Shown: positions 8,728 to 17,635 of the stretch, piece after piece
Layout of the letters: each line of letters starts with the position of its first letter
How positions within the stretch are numbered: the first letter of the stretch is position 1
Assembly (NCBI GenBank): GCA_965214335.1
Contig: CBDCBO010000008.1
Coordinates: forward strand, 186,001-250,000
Reading direction: 5' to 3'
DNA: 64,000 nt
DNA from: Velthaea sp965214335
GTDB taxonomy: Bacteria > Vulcanimicrobiota > Vulcanimicrobiia > Vulcanimicrobiales > Vulcanimicrobiaceae
The notes under the pieces: generated by a model
The model's input: only the letters and a program-made list of their open reading frames with translations
Database searches by the model: none
Told to the model about the DNA's origin: nothing
Program-made: the position numbers and the translations under genes

Positions 8728-9813
8728 CTACGTCGTCGTCGCGAGTGCCATATCCGGGCGCAGGTTCCAATACGTGTCGCGAATGACCGGCCGGAAGCCC
8801 GCGTCGATAACGAGGCGCTCGATTTGCGCGCGCGTTGCTTCGTTGGTCGAACCGGCGTCATGCACGACCCGCTCTTCGAGGATCGTACCCCCCATATCGT
8901 CGCAGCCGTAAAAGAGCGCGAGTTGCCCAAGCTTCAAACCCGGCGTTAGCCAGGACGCTTGCAGATGCGGAAAGTTGTCGAGGAACAACCGCGAGATCGC
9001 CAGCACCCGCATATACGATAACGAGCTGGCTTCGCGCCCGCGCAACGGCGTTTTGAACGGTACGTAGTACCACGGAATAAACGCGGTGAAGCCCGCCGTT
9101 TCATCCTGCAGATCGCGCAGCACGCTCAGATGTTCGACTCGTTCGGCATCCGTTTCAATCGAGCCGAACATCATCGTCGCGGTGGTCGGCATACCGAGTT
9201 GCTGGGCATCGCGCATGACGCCCAGCCATTCGTCCGGTTTAACTTTGCGCGCGCTGATGCGCTTACGAACGCGCTCGACCAAAATTTCGGCCCCGGCGCC
9301 GGGCAACGACTTGAGACCCGCCGCTTGCAGCCGCGTCAGCACTTCGCGCGGCGTGAGACCCTCGATGGCGGCCAGGCCGGTTATTTCCGAAACGGATAAT
9401 GAATGAATGTCGACGGCCGGAAATTCGTTTCGGACCCGCCCGAATAAGCGCTCGAACCACTCGAGGCGCAGTTCCGGATTGACGCCGCCTTGGATCATGA
9501 TCTGCGTCGCACCTTGGTCGGCGGCGAAGCGCACGCGTTCGAGCACGGCGTCGTGCGACATCGTGTAGCCTTCGCCGTGCTGCTCGGGCCGGAAGAACGC
9601 GCAGAACGTGCAGTGCACGTTGCAGACATTGGTGTAATTTATCGTCGTATCGATAACGTACGTAACATCGGTCGTCGGGTAGAGCTGCATGCGGCGCGCG
9701 TGCGCCGCGGCGCCGAGTTCGTGTAAGGGCGCCTCGCGATACAAACGCACGCCTTCGTCCGGCGTGATTCGTCCGCCGCCGGCGGCGCGGTCGAGTGCAT
9801 CAGCGAGTGACAT
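8728..9813 (-). CDS. mqnC: Cyclic dehypoxanthine futalosine synthase MqnC
   Basis: A radical-SAM enzyme of the futalosine route to menaquinone; it cyclises dehypoxanthine futalosine. The ATG at 9813 gives 361 residues. The SAM cluster cysteines are Cys64, Cys68 and Cys71 (CNVHCTFC). GGVNPEL, PGAGAEILVERVRKRI and the C-terminal GTILEERVVHDAG segment are typical of MqnC and separate it from MqnE (GGGAEIF). It is last in the operon mqnE-mqnA-mqnC and overlaps mqnA by 14 nt. The same reading frame stays open upstream through mqnA, but that extension is only a shadow. Confidence 0.95.
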   Translation of the reverse strand: MSLADALDRAAGGGRITPDEGVRLYREAPLHELGAAAHARRMQLYPTTDVTYVIDTTINYTNVCNVHCTFCAFFRPEQHGEGYTMSHDAVLERVRFAADQGATQIMIQGGVNPELRLEWFERLFGRVRNEFPAVDIHSLSVSEITGLAAIEGLTPREVLTRLQAAGLKSLPGAGAEILVERVRKRISARKVKPDEWLGVMRDAQQLGMPTTATMMFGSIETDAERVEHLSVLRDLQDETAGFTAFIPWYYVPFKTPLRGREASSLSYMRVLAISRLFLDNFPHLQASWLTPGLKLGQLALFYGCDDMGGTILEERVVHDAGSTNEATRAQIERLVIDAGFRPVIRDTYWNLRPDMALATTT

Positions 9814-10603
9814 GCGCGGCCTCCAGGTGAGCGATCTCGCTGCCGAATCGCATGAGCCCCGCGCGCAACGGGGCGTCGAGCTCATACTGTAACGTCGTGT
9901 AATACCGAGCGTAAAAATCATGACTGCGCGGTCGCGCGAGCATTGCCGCATCAATAACGGCATCGCGGTGCTGCCGGCCCCAGGTCCGCGCGTGTGCGTA
10001 GGCCTGCGCGAGTTGGTCGAGTTCACCCGAGCGGTGCAGCACGTCACGTCGCACGGCCCACACGGCGTACACCATCGGCAACGCCGTCCAGTCGAGCCAA
10101 GCGCTGCCCAGATCGTAGATCCAATTCGCGGGAACCCGGTCGTAGATCGCCACGGCGGCGTCACCGATGAGCAAAGTCGGCCGGCCGCGAACCGCTTCGG
10201 CCGTCGCATCGTCCACGCGCTCGAACGTCGCCCGCACCGCATACCGCCCGCGCAGCAGCGCTTCGAGCAGGACGCGCCCGCTGGCGGAATCAGCCGTCGC
10301 CGCAATCGAGGCCCGGTCGAGCAACGACGGCGGGCGGGCTGAAACGAGCAGTACCGAAATAACGCTGCCGCGCGCCGCAATGGCGCAATCGCCGAAGATT
10401 TCCAGCGTAGCGGTATTGCGCAGATAGTGCGCCGCGCTGACCGGGCTGACATCAAGTTCGCCGCCGGACAGCATCGCGTTGAGCACCGTCGGAGCAGCGC
10501 TTGTCACGATCGCATCGCGAAGGACCGCTCCGGCGTCGAACGCGGTTTCAATCGGCGCAACGTTCGTATAGCTGATGCGGCCGACGCGCAGCGCCTCAGG
10601 CAC
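9800..10603 (-). CDS. mqnA: Chorismate dehydratase MqnA
   Basis: MqnA dehydrates chorismate to 3-enolpyruvyl-benzoate, the first committed step of the futalosine menaquinone pathway. The protein (267 residues) begins at GTG 10603 with the family start RVGRISYTNVAPI. It has the periplasmic-binding-protein-like fold of MqnA/MqnD, with ELDVSPVSAAHYL, a ligand-loop segment at DSASGRVLLEALL and LIGDAAVAIYD. An upstream Arg-rich extension of the frame was rejected because it lies inside mqnE. It overlaps mqnE by 8 nt and mqnC by 14 nt, so all three are one transcript. Confidence 0.93.
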   Translation of the reverse strand: MPEALRVGRISYTNVAPIETAFDAGAVLRDAIVTSAAPTVLNAMLSGGELDVSPVSAAHYLRNTATLEIFGDCAIAARGSVISVLLVSARPPSLLDRASIAATADSASGRVLLEALLRGRYAVRATFERVDDATAEAVRGRPTLLIGDAAVAIYDRVPANWIYDLGSAWLDWTALPMVYAVWAVRRDVLHRSGELDQLAQAYAHARTWGRQHRDAVIDAAMLARPRSHDFYARYYTTLQYELDAPLRAGLMRFGSEIAHLEAAHVTR

Positions 10604-11735
10604 CGGCGCCGGCGTATTCCGGCAACGCGCTCGGCGGCGCCCAATCGTGCGCGAATGTATCGTACGTCGAATTGCGGCGCACCGGGACATAGCCGGCTTC
10701 CTCGATCAACCGCCGGAATTCGCGATCGTCCACATACTGTCCCGATTGGGTTCCGGCGCTATGGTAAATCCGTTCCTCATCGGTTGAGCCGTGCGTCCCG
10801 TCCATATCGTCGGCGCCGAATTCAAGCGCCAACTGGCAGACTTTGAGGCCCTGAATCATCCAGTACGCTTTGATATGGTCGAAGTTATTGAGCATCAATC
10901 GCGAGACGGCGAACATGCGGATATCATCGAGTCCCGACGTCCAACCGTGGTGACTTAATTCGTTTCCATCGGGATGAAACGCGAGCGGTATGAACGCGTT
11001 GAAGCCGGGTGAACGCTGTTGCGATTCGCGCAGCATGATGAGATGTTCGACCCGTTCTTCAAGTGTTTCGATCGTGCCGTACAACATTGTCGCATTCGAG
11101 GCGACGCCATGCCGGTGCGCGACTTCGTGTACGTCGAGCCAGTGCGCCGCGTCGACTTTATTCGGACAGACCAGCGCGCGAAACCGGGGTGCGAAGATCT
11201 CCGCGCCGCCACCATTGATGTTGTCTAAGCCGGCTTCGCGTAACTGGCCCATGATTTGATCGTAGCTCAGCCGATGGCGGCGAGCGAGGTAGTCGATCTC
11301 CGCCGAGGTGAAGAAAGAAAGTTGTGCGTGCGGGACGAGTTCTTTGAACCGGCGCATCAACGGCAGCCAATAGTCGAGCGATAGCTGGCGCGGGTCGTGC
11401 CCGCCGACAATATGGATTTGGTTGAAATTCGTGCCGGTTTCGAGGGCTTTAGCGACCACTTCATCGGCCGACATCCGCACGGCGCCCGCGTCCTTTTCGC
11501 CTTTGGCAAACGAGCAGAAGCGGCAGTTCGCATAGCAGACGTTGGTCGAATTGATGTATCGGTTGAGCACGTAATAGACGTTCTTGCCGCTTTTGCGCTC
11601 TTTGACCGTCTTGGCCAGGCGTCCCAGGGTGTGAATGTCGGGCGTACGGAAAAGCGTCATTCCATCATCGCGCGAGAGCGGGATACCTTCGTCAAGCTTG
11701 TGTTCGATTGCGCTCAGCGCCGCGTGCATGGCCAT
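10596..11735 (-). CDS. mqnE: Aminodeoxyfutalosine synthase MqnE
   Basis: A radical-SAM enzyme that joins the MqnA product to SAM-derived adenosine, giving aminodeoxyfutalosine. It has 379 residues, with cluster cysteines Cys67, Cys71 and Cys74 (CYANCRFC). The segments IHIVGGHDP, NINGGGAEIF and GADDMDGTHGSTDEE are typical of MqnE. It is the first gene of the operon; two ATG codons six bases apart (11735, 11729) could serve as start. The later steps (MqnB/MTAN hydrolase, MqnD) are not in the window. Confidence 0.95.
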   Translation of the reverse strand: MAMHAALSAIEHKLDEGIPLSRDDGMTLFRTPDIHTLGRLAKTVKERKSGKNVYYVLNRYINSTNVCYANCRFCSFAKGEKDAGAVRMSADEVVAKALETGTNFNQIHIVGGHDPRQLSLDYWLPLMRRFKELVPHAQLSFFTSAEIDYLARRHRLSYDQIMGQLREAGLDNINGGGAEIFAPRFRALVCPNKVDAAHWLDVHEVAHRHGVASNATMLYGTIETLEERVEHLIMLRESQQRSPGFNAFIPLAFHPDGNELSHHGWTSGLDDIRMFAVSRLMLNNFDHIKAYWMIQGLKVCQLALEFGADDMDGTHGSTDEERIYHSAGTQSGQYVDDREFRRLIEEAGYVPVRRNSTYDTFAHDWAPPSALPEYAGAGA

Positions 11736-11835
11736 ACTACCGGTAGACTATCGCATCGGCCGGCGTGTTTCTTGCACTTTTGCCGTAACCGATGCCGTTA
11801 GCCGGTTAAGAACTACGCCAGTCGGTTCGCTCCGG

Positions 11836-12522
11836 CTACTTGGGCGCCGCCGGCAACGCCGCCAAGGTCGCCGCCGCCGCGGAACTGATTTTGGTCGCAA
11901 TGGCGCCGTAAGAGCCATTGTCAGCCGATACGCGGCGCGTATCGCGAACGTTGCCCAGCGTCGCTTGGGCCGGTCCTTCACCCATTTTATGACCCGAATT
12001 GTCGCCCGGCGTATTGGGGATGATCGACGTTGACGTGCGGGCGTAGGAAGCAACCGTGGCAGCGGACGCGTCATATCCACTTACATGCGAAGCGTCACCG
12101 ATGGCGCGCTGCAGCAGGACGCGTTCCTTGGCTGAAACACCGACGCGATACGCGATGGCCGCAGCCGCGGTAATCACATAATCGCGGTAATCGGTCCAGT
12201 CGCCGCCAATGCGGTTCAACGTCGCGCATTTCTCCAGCGCGGCCATCGCATCGACGCCGGTCTGCAGTTCTTTGCCTTCGGAGTTCGCGAACGTATCGGT
12301 CTTCGTCCGGGCATCGCTGCAGCGGGAATCGCGATCGAGCAACTTGCGTTGCGGCTCGGAAAGGACATTTGAGAATACGTCGTAGATCGCCGGTTGGTCC
12401 GTTTCGGTCAAAAGCGCGCCGGCCCGCGTCGCACTGGCAGCCGGAACGGCCTGCGCTTGCGCGACATGTGCCGATGCTCCCAGCGAGACAAGGAAAGTTA
12501 TGCAAAAAGCCGCGTATCTCAC
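11836..12522 (-). CDS. Secreted hypothetical protein
   Basis: A 228-residue protein starting at GTG 12522. It has a signal peptide (hydrophobic AAFCITFLVSLGASA, likely cleavage after AQAQA near residue 25). The mature part is mostly helical, with three or so cysteines (CSDARTK, KCATLNR) that could form a disulfide, and a Ser/Thr/Ala-rich end. No family is recognised. It lies 100 bp upstream of mqnE on the same strand, but nothing ties it to menaquinone synthesis. It is separated from the TonB-receptor operon by a 284-bp gap that holds that operon's terminator and otherwise nothing I can identify. Confidence 0.7.
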   Translation of the reverse strand: MRYAAFCITFLVSLGASAHVAQAQAVPAASATRAGALLTETDQPAIYDVFSNVLSEPQRKLLDRDSRCSDARTKTDTFANSEGKELQTGVDAMAALEKCATLNRIGGDWTDYRDYVITAAAAIAYRVGVSAKERVLLQRAIGDASHVSGYDASAATVASYARTSTSIIPNTPGDNSGHKMGEGPAQATLGNVRDTRRVSADNGSYGAIATKISSAAAATLAALPAAPK

Positions 12523-12754
12523 GCACGATTGGTGCTACCGAGCTTAGCCGACATCCTGTAACGCCGCACGTTGCGCCTTAAAGACAAAGAGCGCGGCGTT
12601 GGATGAAGGCGCACAAAGCCGAGAGGCGTCGGGGCAGGCTATCGGGCGGCAAGCCAAACAGCGGACGAATTGGGACATCTGTCGACGCTCAAATGCTTCA
12701 TTCTATCTGCGCCACTGCCAAAGCGTTGATGCAGCGACACCAGGTACCACAGAC

Positions 12755-12781
12755 AAAAAGGGACCCGCCGAAGCGGGCCCT
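12755..12781 (-). terminator. Rho-independent terminator of the TonB receptor/lipoprotein operon
   Basis: Read on the minus strand, the lipoprotein stop codon is followed after 25 nt by a stem of about 9 bp (GGGCCCGC with GCGGGTCCC, one G-U pair). A TTCG tetraloop closes it and TTTTT follows directly. This is a textbook intrinsic terminator and marks the 3' end of the operon. Confidence 0.9.
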
Positions 12782-12806
12782 TCTTTGTACGAATATCAGC
12801 GAATCG

Positions 12807-14075
12807 CTACGGCGAAGCAACGTAAGTCGACAGCGAAATCGACGTGTCGGCCTGCGCCGGAAGCGCCGGAGACTGCCCATAAGCGGCGCCGGTGAGACCG
12901 TTATACTGTAAGCTATATTCGTTGTAATCGAAGCCGACGACCACAACCTGAATATTGTCGCCCGTGAGGGTATCGCCCGAAACGAGACCCGCGTTCTGAG
13001 CGGCGGTGCAGACAGCGACGGTGTTTCCGTACGACGCGTTCGCATTTGAAAATGTTACCGCGCCACTCGCCGTGACCCAATGCGTGTAGAATATCGGAGC
13101 GCCGGCCGTCGCTCCGTTGCAGCCCGCCGCGCCGCCTTTGGCGGTGACATCGGTCGCGCCGTAATCGACGACTTGAACGTACGCCCCCAGCGTCGGCGCA
13201 GTCAAGGCGACATTCGTAACGACAAGACTGCCGTCACCGTTAAAGGTGACCGCCGGCGCCGCTCCGCCGGCCGTTGCGATCGGTAGAGCGAGGCCGGCAT
13301 TACCCAGCGTCGCCGTCGCCGGCGTCGCGTTGAGAATACCTGCGGACGTCGGCAAAGCCACGTTGAGCGTGTACGCGCCGGCGTTAGGGATAACGCCTTG
13401 AAAGACGTCGATTCCGAGCGATGGGCCACCTTGCGGGTAGTTTGGACCGGTGGCGCCGTGGCCGTTGCCGGCCGGGTCGAATGCCGGCGGGCCACCGACC
13501 GGAAGAAACGTATTATTCGTGGTCGCTCCGGGCCCGGAAGCTACGCCCGCGTAGAACGGCTGGTAGTACGGCGTAAAACTCGCCGGCAGACCGCTGGTTC
13601 CGTAATTCGCCGGCGCGAAACCATTGCCGAAGACACCGCCGTTGACGCCGAACGTCGTGTTGGTGGTAGAGGGTGCGCCGATTTGGGTCGGCTGCGGTGA
13701 ACCGCCGATGTATTTACCGGCAACTTCGACACCCGACGGGCCGAGGTCGGCCGTCGCGTTCACGTCATATTGACCGCTCGGGCTATCCGGCTTCCCCGCC
13801 GGAGCCGGAAAGCCGAACGGACCGGTTAAGCGCGGAATGTTGACCAAAGCCGCGCTTGCGCCGGTCGATTGGCGGTAAAGTGCGACGACATTTAGGCTCA
13901 GGCCCGCGTGCCCGGCAATATTAGCCGTTCCGACGGCGATCTTCAAGACACCATTTCCGTTTTGGGTCGGGTTAACCGTGGCCTGCGTCGGCGGGCCCGT
14001 CTGGCCCGCCGTGCAGGCGGAGATACTGACCGCGGCACCAATGCTCACGGCCAACTTAACGTGCTTATTTTTCAA
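12807..14075 (-). CDS. Secreted lipoprotein of unknown function paired with a TonB receptor
   Basis: A 422-residue protein with a lipoprotein signal (basic start, hydrophobic stretch, SISA-Cys21). The mature chain is unusually rich in Gly, Ala, Asn, Thr and Pro and poor in charged residues, which suggests an all-beta, cell-surface or periplasmic protein. There are recurring Asn-Ala-Thr/Leu-Thr segments but no exact tandem repeat. Two cysteines in the last third (AAGCNGAT, VAVCTAAQ) may pair. It starts 9 bp after the stop of the TonB-dependent receptor and ends at a strong terminator, so the pair is one operon. By analogy with SusC/SusD-type pairs it may bind the receptor's ligand, but it has no SusD features. 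I do not recognise the family. Confidence 0.75.
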   Translation of the reverse strand: MKNKHVKLAVSIGAAVSISACTAGQTGPPTQATVNPTQNGNGVLKIAVGTANIAGHAGLSLNVVALYRQSTGASAALVNIPRLTGPFGFPAPAGKPDSPSGQYDVNATADLGPSGVEVAGKYIGGSPQPTQIGAPSTTNTTFGVNGGVFGNGFAPANYGTSGLPASFTPYYQPFYAGVASGPGATTNNTFLPVGGPPAFDPAGNGHGATGPNYPQGGPSLGIDVFQGVIPNAGAYTLNVALPTSAGILNATPATATLGNAGLALPIATAGGAAPAVTFNGDGSLVVTNVALTAPTLGAYVQVVDYGATDVTAKGGAAGCNGATAGAPIFYTHWVTASGAVTFSNANASYGNTVAVCTAAQNAGLVSGDTLTGDNIQVVVVGFDYNEYSLQYNGLTGAAYGQSPALPAQADTSISLSTYVASP

Positions 14076-14084
14076 TGATATTCC

Positions 14085-17000
14085 CTATAGGCCAAGTTGG
14101 TAGTAAACACGCAACGTGAGCGGTCTACTGGTGTTCGAACCGACGAAGCCGAACGGGAGTATATACGCGTTCGATCCGTAGATCTGGGTCGGAATATTGC
14201 GGAAGCCGCCATACTGATACGGCACGGTCCCAGGAATCGCCGCATTCGTCTGGCCCGTTTGCGCCCCGGCAAGACCTGTTGCGACCGGTTGATAGTACGG
14301 ATTTGGAATCGGTTCGCCGTACGGATTCGCAAACACGTTTTGTACGAGAATACCGAACGTGCTACGCGAATGCGTGTACTCGAAAGAAACGTCCGTGTTG
14401 ATCCGCGGTCGCGAGAGAACCCCGCCCGGAGCGGCCGTTTCGGCGGTTCCACGGGTTGCCGCGATGTTCGGATGCGTGACCGTGCCGGGATTGACGGGAT
14501 CGACGTAGTTGGTGGCGTTGAACGCGCCGACGATGCCGGCAAATCCGGAGAGAATCGGTGTATTGATATTCGATTGCGGCAAGTTCGCATAGCCGCCGAA
14601 CGGATTATTCGAGGCGATGATGTTGCCGACACCGATCGGGAAGCCGCGATCGTACGATACGATCGGGTTGACCCGGAATCCGTTACGCGTTTTATACTGA
14701 ACGCCGAGGTTGACCACGAACGGCGAAACGTAACCGGCCCGGTAGGTGTCGCCAAGAACCAGCGATGCGGCCGGAATCAGCGGCAACTGGTCTTCACTGC
14801 CCACCAGTGGCGGAACGCTGTCGATAACGTTTGTATACGTTGCCGATAGATAACCGGTGAACCCGCTCGGGCGATCGGCGGTCTGCAGCCCGAACTCTAT
14901 ACCGGAGGTCTTGTTGATTCCGACGTTGTCGACGGCGAAGACCTGACTCGTCGGCGCGCCTTGCGAATTAAGCACCTGACTAATGAGGGAAAACGCCGGG
15001 ACGGCAAACTCGCGCTTATAGTAGCCGGTCAGCTTCATCGATAGACCGCTGCGGAACTGATGTTGCAACGTCAAATCGGTGTTGCTCGTCGTCTGCGGCT
15101 GATTGTTACCGACGTCGGGAGCATCGAAGTTCTGGTCGTTCTGCCAGTAGAGTTGCTGCCCGTAATTGGCGCAGCGGAAGAACGAGCCGCCCTTGGCGGC
15201 GTTAAAATTACCCGCCGTCGTGCTCGTCGCCCACTGAGGATTGAAGCCGCTACCGCAGGTCCACGTTTGCGGATTAGCGGTGTTGCCGATTGGCGGCAGA
15301 TTGAGTACCGATGCGGGTAGGCCGGTGATGTACATCGGTGTGCCTAACGATTGCGCATTCGGGAAGATGACCGACCGGCCGTAACCGAAGCGTACCGAAT
15401 CGTTGTTCGAAAGCTGATACGCCGCCGCCAGGCGCGGCTCGAGGAACTTCGGATGAACGACATTATCGCGCAGAAAGTTCGGCGGGTTACCCGGGCCGAT
15501 TCCAACGGCGACGTCGTCAGGGTTGGAAAGCGAGCCGGGCTGCGTATTGAACGGGTTCGCGCCTTGCTTCCAATTCAAACCGTCGTAGCGCAAGCCGAGA
15601 TCGAGATGTAGCTTGGTTACCGGATTGTATTGATCGCGCACGTAGAAGCCATACTCTTGATTGTCCGTGCCATTGTAGTTGATGCCGAACAGCGGCAGCC
15701 GGCCGGTATAACCTGTGCGGTTATAGACGTAACACGGATTTGCCGAAACCGCCACTGCAGAATTCGCATATGCCGGGTTCGTGGAAGGGCACGGATTTGT
15801 CGCGGACACCGGCAAGCTGGTGTTCGCCGGCAACGCAAAGTCGCCGATCTGTGGAAAACCCGGCGCGCCTTGATACGCTTCAAGTATGAGATCGGAGAGA
15901 TACGGCTCATAGGCGTTCCAAACCGGATGCTTATTATCTAGATTAAAACCCAACGTCGTCGTGTTTTTTTCACCAAACTGATGCGTCAGCTCGGCTTTGA
16001 AAACGGCGTTCGAGCCGCCCGTTTCGTTTAGCTGAGCATCACTCGTATAATCGTACCAGTTCGATGTACCTCGAATTTGATTGACGTTAGCGGCCGAAAT
16101 ATCGAGGTACGTCGTCGGCGTCAGACTGTTCGTGTACTCAAACTTAAGATAACGGGTTGGGTTGTAGCCGATCTCTTCCGGACCCGTTGTGGTTAGCGAC
16201 GAATTCAGAAATTGTGGCGGAATTCCGTAACGCGCTGCGTAGAACCCGGCGTTGAAATAAGGATCGTTCGACCCCCCGATGGGAAGGCTGCCGATATTGT
16301 ATGGGTTGACGAGGTTTGCAACGCGGCCGCCCGGACCACCGAGACCACCGTATTGCTGAAGGTCGTGATTCAGATAGGCAACTTGGAACGACTGGTTGTT
16401 GCTCTTGCCGAAGCGAAAGACGGCGTTGTTCACGAAGTCATCGGTAACTTGGTAGCTGATCGCATCGATATTACCGACGCTGATTTGATCGGTTCCAAAA
16501 GGGCCGTAATATGGGTTATAGCGCTGTCCGACATACGTGATGTAGTCGGAGTACCGGCCGTCGGCCGAGGCGATTCCGTACTCGAGACCGACTTGGTGAT
16601 TGTAGTTCGGTGCGCCGAGTTCGACGTCGAAAAGGCCGAACGGCGGATGCGTGCCGCGCTTGAGCACGGTATTGACAACGCCGCCGCCGATGCCGCCTTG
16701 GCTCGCGTCGCCGGCGCCTTCGACAACCTGCAGCGAACCGGCTCCAACCGAAACGCCGTTGTTGGCATTACCGAACAAGAATGGCTCGGTGAAATCGATA
16801 CCGTCGAGCTGATAGCCGACCTCGGTCGACAAACCGCCGCGAATCGTGAGCCGGTTGCCGTTCGTGAGCTGCACGCCCGGAACCGATAATGCGAGTTGAT
16901 TTTCGCTCGTATTTTCGGCCTTGCCGAGAGCCGTCACGGCTCGTGCGCCGCTGACGCTAACCGAGTCGATCGTCTGCGCGGGCTGATAGGCCGAGCTGCG

Positions 17001-17402
17001 CGAACGGGCTGTCGTTTTACCGATGGTTTGCAGCGACTTTTGCAGGGCTTCGGTAAGGCTGACCGAGCTGTCGCCGATGATGTTCACGCCGTTGACCGCG
17101 AGCGGCTCGTAACCCGGCACATTGAACGTCACCGTATAGGTGTCGACGGTCAGTCCAATGATGTTGAACGTACCGCGAGCATCCGTTTTGGCCGAATACC
17201 GGCTGCTCGGCGAGGCCGCGGTAACGGTCACATTGGCGATCGGAGCTTTGCTGCCGGCATCGGTGACGACGCCTTGCAGTGAGCCGACTTGACCGCCGGC
17301 CGCAAATGCGGGCGCGATCGACGAAACGAGAAAACCGAAGAGAGCGACGCATGCCGCGAAGACGCGGACGAAACTCCCGAACGTTCGGAATGGTAGGGCC
17401 AT
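14085..17402 (-). CDS. TonB-dependent outer-membrane receptor with carboxypeptidase-regulatory-like N-domain
   Basis: A 1105-residue outer-membrane transporter of the Oar/CarboxypepD_reg type. The ATG at 17402 follows GAAAGG and gives a clear signal peptide (cleavage near AFA-AGG, about residue 35). A beta-sandwich regulatory domain (about 40-115, LQGVVTDAGSKAPIANVTVTA) follows. The plug domain comes next (about 150-270, RLTIRGGLSTEVGYQLDGID). A long beta-barrel ends in an aromatic-rich C-terminal strand (LTLRVYYQLGL). I see no clear TonB box. Such receptors import bulky ligands using TonB energy; the ligand here is unknown. It is co-transcribed with the lipoprotein downstream. Confidence 0.93.
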   Translation of the reverse strand: MALPFRTFGSFVRVFAACVALFGFLVSSIAPAFAAGGQVGSLQGVVTDAGSKAPIANVTVTAASPSSRYSAKTDARGTFNIIGLTVDTYTVTFNVPGYEPLAVNGVNIIGDSSVSLTEALQKSLQTIGKTTARSRSSAYQPAQTIDSVSVSGARAVTALGKAENTSENQLALSVPGVQLTNGNRLTIRGGLSTEVGYQLDGIDFTEPFLFGNANNGVSVGAGSLQVVEGAGDASQGGIGGGVVNTVLKRGTHPPFGLFDVELGAPNYNHQVGLEYGIASADGRYSDYITYVGQRYNPYYGPFGTDQISVGNIDAISYQVTDDFVNNAVFRFGKSNNQSFQVAYLNHDLQQYGGLGGPGGRVANLVNPYNIGSLPIGGSNDPYFNAGFYAARYGIPPQFLNSSLTTTGPEEIGYNPTRYLKFEYTNSLTPTTYLDISAANVNQIRGTSNWYDYTSDAQLNETGGSNAVFKAELTHQFGEKNTTTLGFNLDNKHPVWNAYEPYLSDLILEAYQGAPGFPQIGDFALPANTSLPVSATNPCPSTNPAYANSAVAVSANPCYVYNRTGYTGRLPLFGINYNGTDNQEYGFYVRDQYNPVTKLHLDLGLRYDGLNWKQGANPFNTQPGSLSNPDDVAVGIGPGNPPNFLRDNVVHPKFLEPRLAAAYQLSNNDSVRFGYGRSVIFPNAQSLGTPMYITGLPASVLNLPPIGNTANPQTWTCGSGFNPQWATSTTAGNFNAAKGGSFFRCANYGQQLYWQNDQNFDAPDVGNNQPQTTSNTDLTLQHQFRSGLSMKLTGYYKREFAVPAFSLISQVLNSQGAPTSQVFAVDNVGINKTSGIEFGLQTADRPSGFTGYLSATYTNVIDSVPPLVGSEDQLPLIPAASLVLGDTYRAGYVSPFVVNLGVQYKTRNGFRVNPIVSYDRGFPIGVGNIIASNNPFGGYANLPQSNINTPILSGFAGIVGAFNATNYVDPVNPGTVTHPNIAATRGTAETAAPGGVLSRPRINTDVSFEYTHSRSTFGILVQNVFANPYGEPIPNPYYQPVATGLAGAQTGQTNAAIPGTVPYQYGGFRNIPTQIYGSNAYILPFGFVGSNTSRPLTLRVYYQLGL

Positions 17403-17489
17403 GCAGAACCTTTCGCATGAACGAAGATTGGAAAAATCAGCCGAGCATAGCCGGACGACAACATCGCCTATTTTCTCAAATATCAAACA

Positions 17490-17527
17490 GATGCGCCGCC
17501 CGCCGTGGCTGCAGGCGCATCTTTTTT
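17490..17527 (+). other. Terminator-like hairpin in the gap upstream of the TonB receptor gene
   Basis: A perfect 8-bp inverted repeat (GATGCGCC / GGCGCATC) with a 16-nt spacer is followed by TTTTTT on the plus strand. It lies 88-125 bp upstream of the receptor start and on the strand opposite to that gene. No plus-strand gene precedes it. It could stop antisense transcription, or be an operator-like palindrome for the receptor promoter. The rest of the 233-bp gap (17403-17635) shows no gene or convincing promoter boxes. Confidence 0.45.
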
Positions 17528-17635
17528 GGTCAAGATCGCCTTAAGGACCTTTTAAGGCCGTTCTCAGACGACGAAAAGTTACCGCACACGCCCGCCGCTC
17601 GCCTCGCTCCCCTGAACGACTGCTAAAATTCGCTG

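Noticed and set aside
8728..10455. A 575-codon frame continuing upstream of mqnC
   Set aside because: Its first 210 codons are Arg/Cys/Ser-rich and antiphase to the clear mqnA gene; only the part from ATG 9813 is real.
12599..12911. Plus-strand ORFs over the terminator of the TonB operon
   Set aside because: They overlap the terminator and the end of the lipoprotein gene antisense and have shadow-like composition.
16212..16889. Plus-strand 225-codon ORF antisense to the TonB receptor
   Set aside because: The receptor frame has signal peptide, domains and family motifs; the antisense ORF has none.
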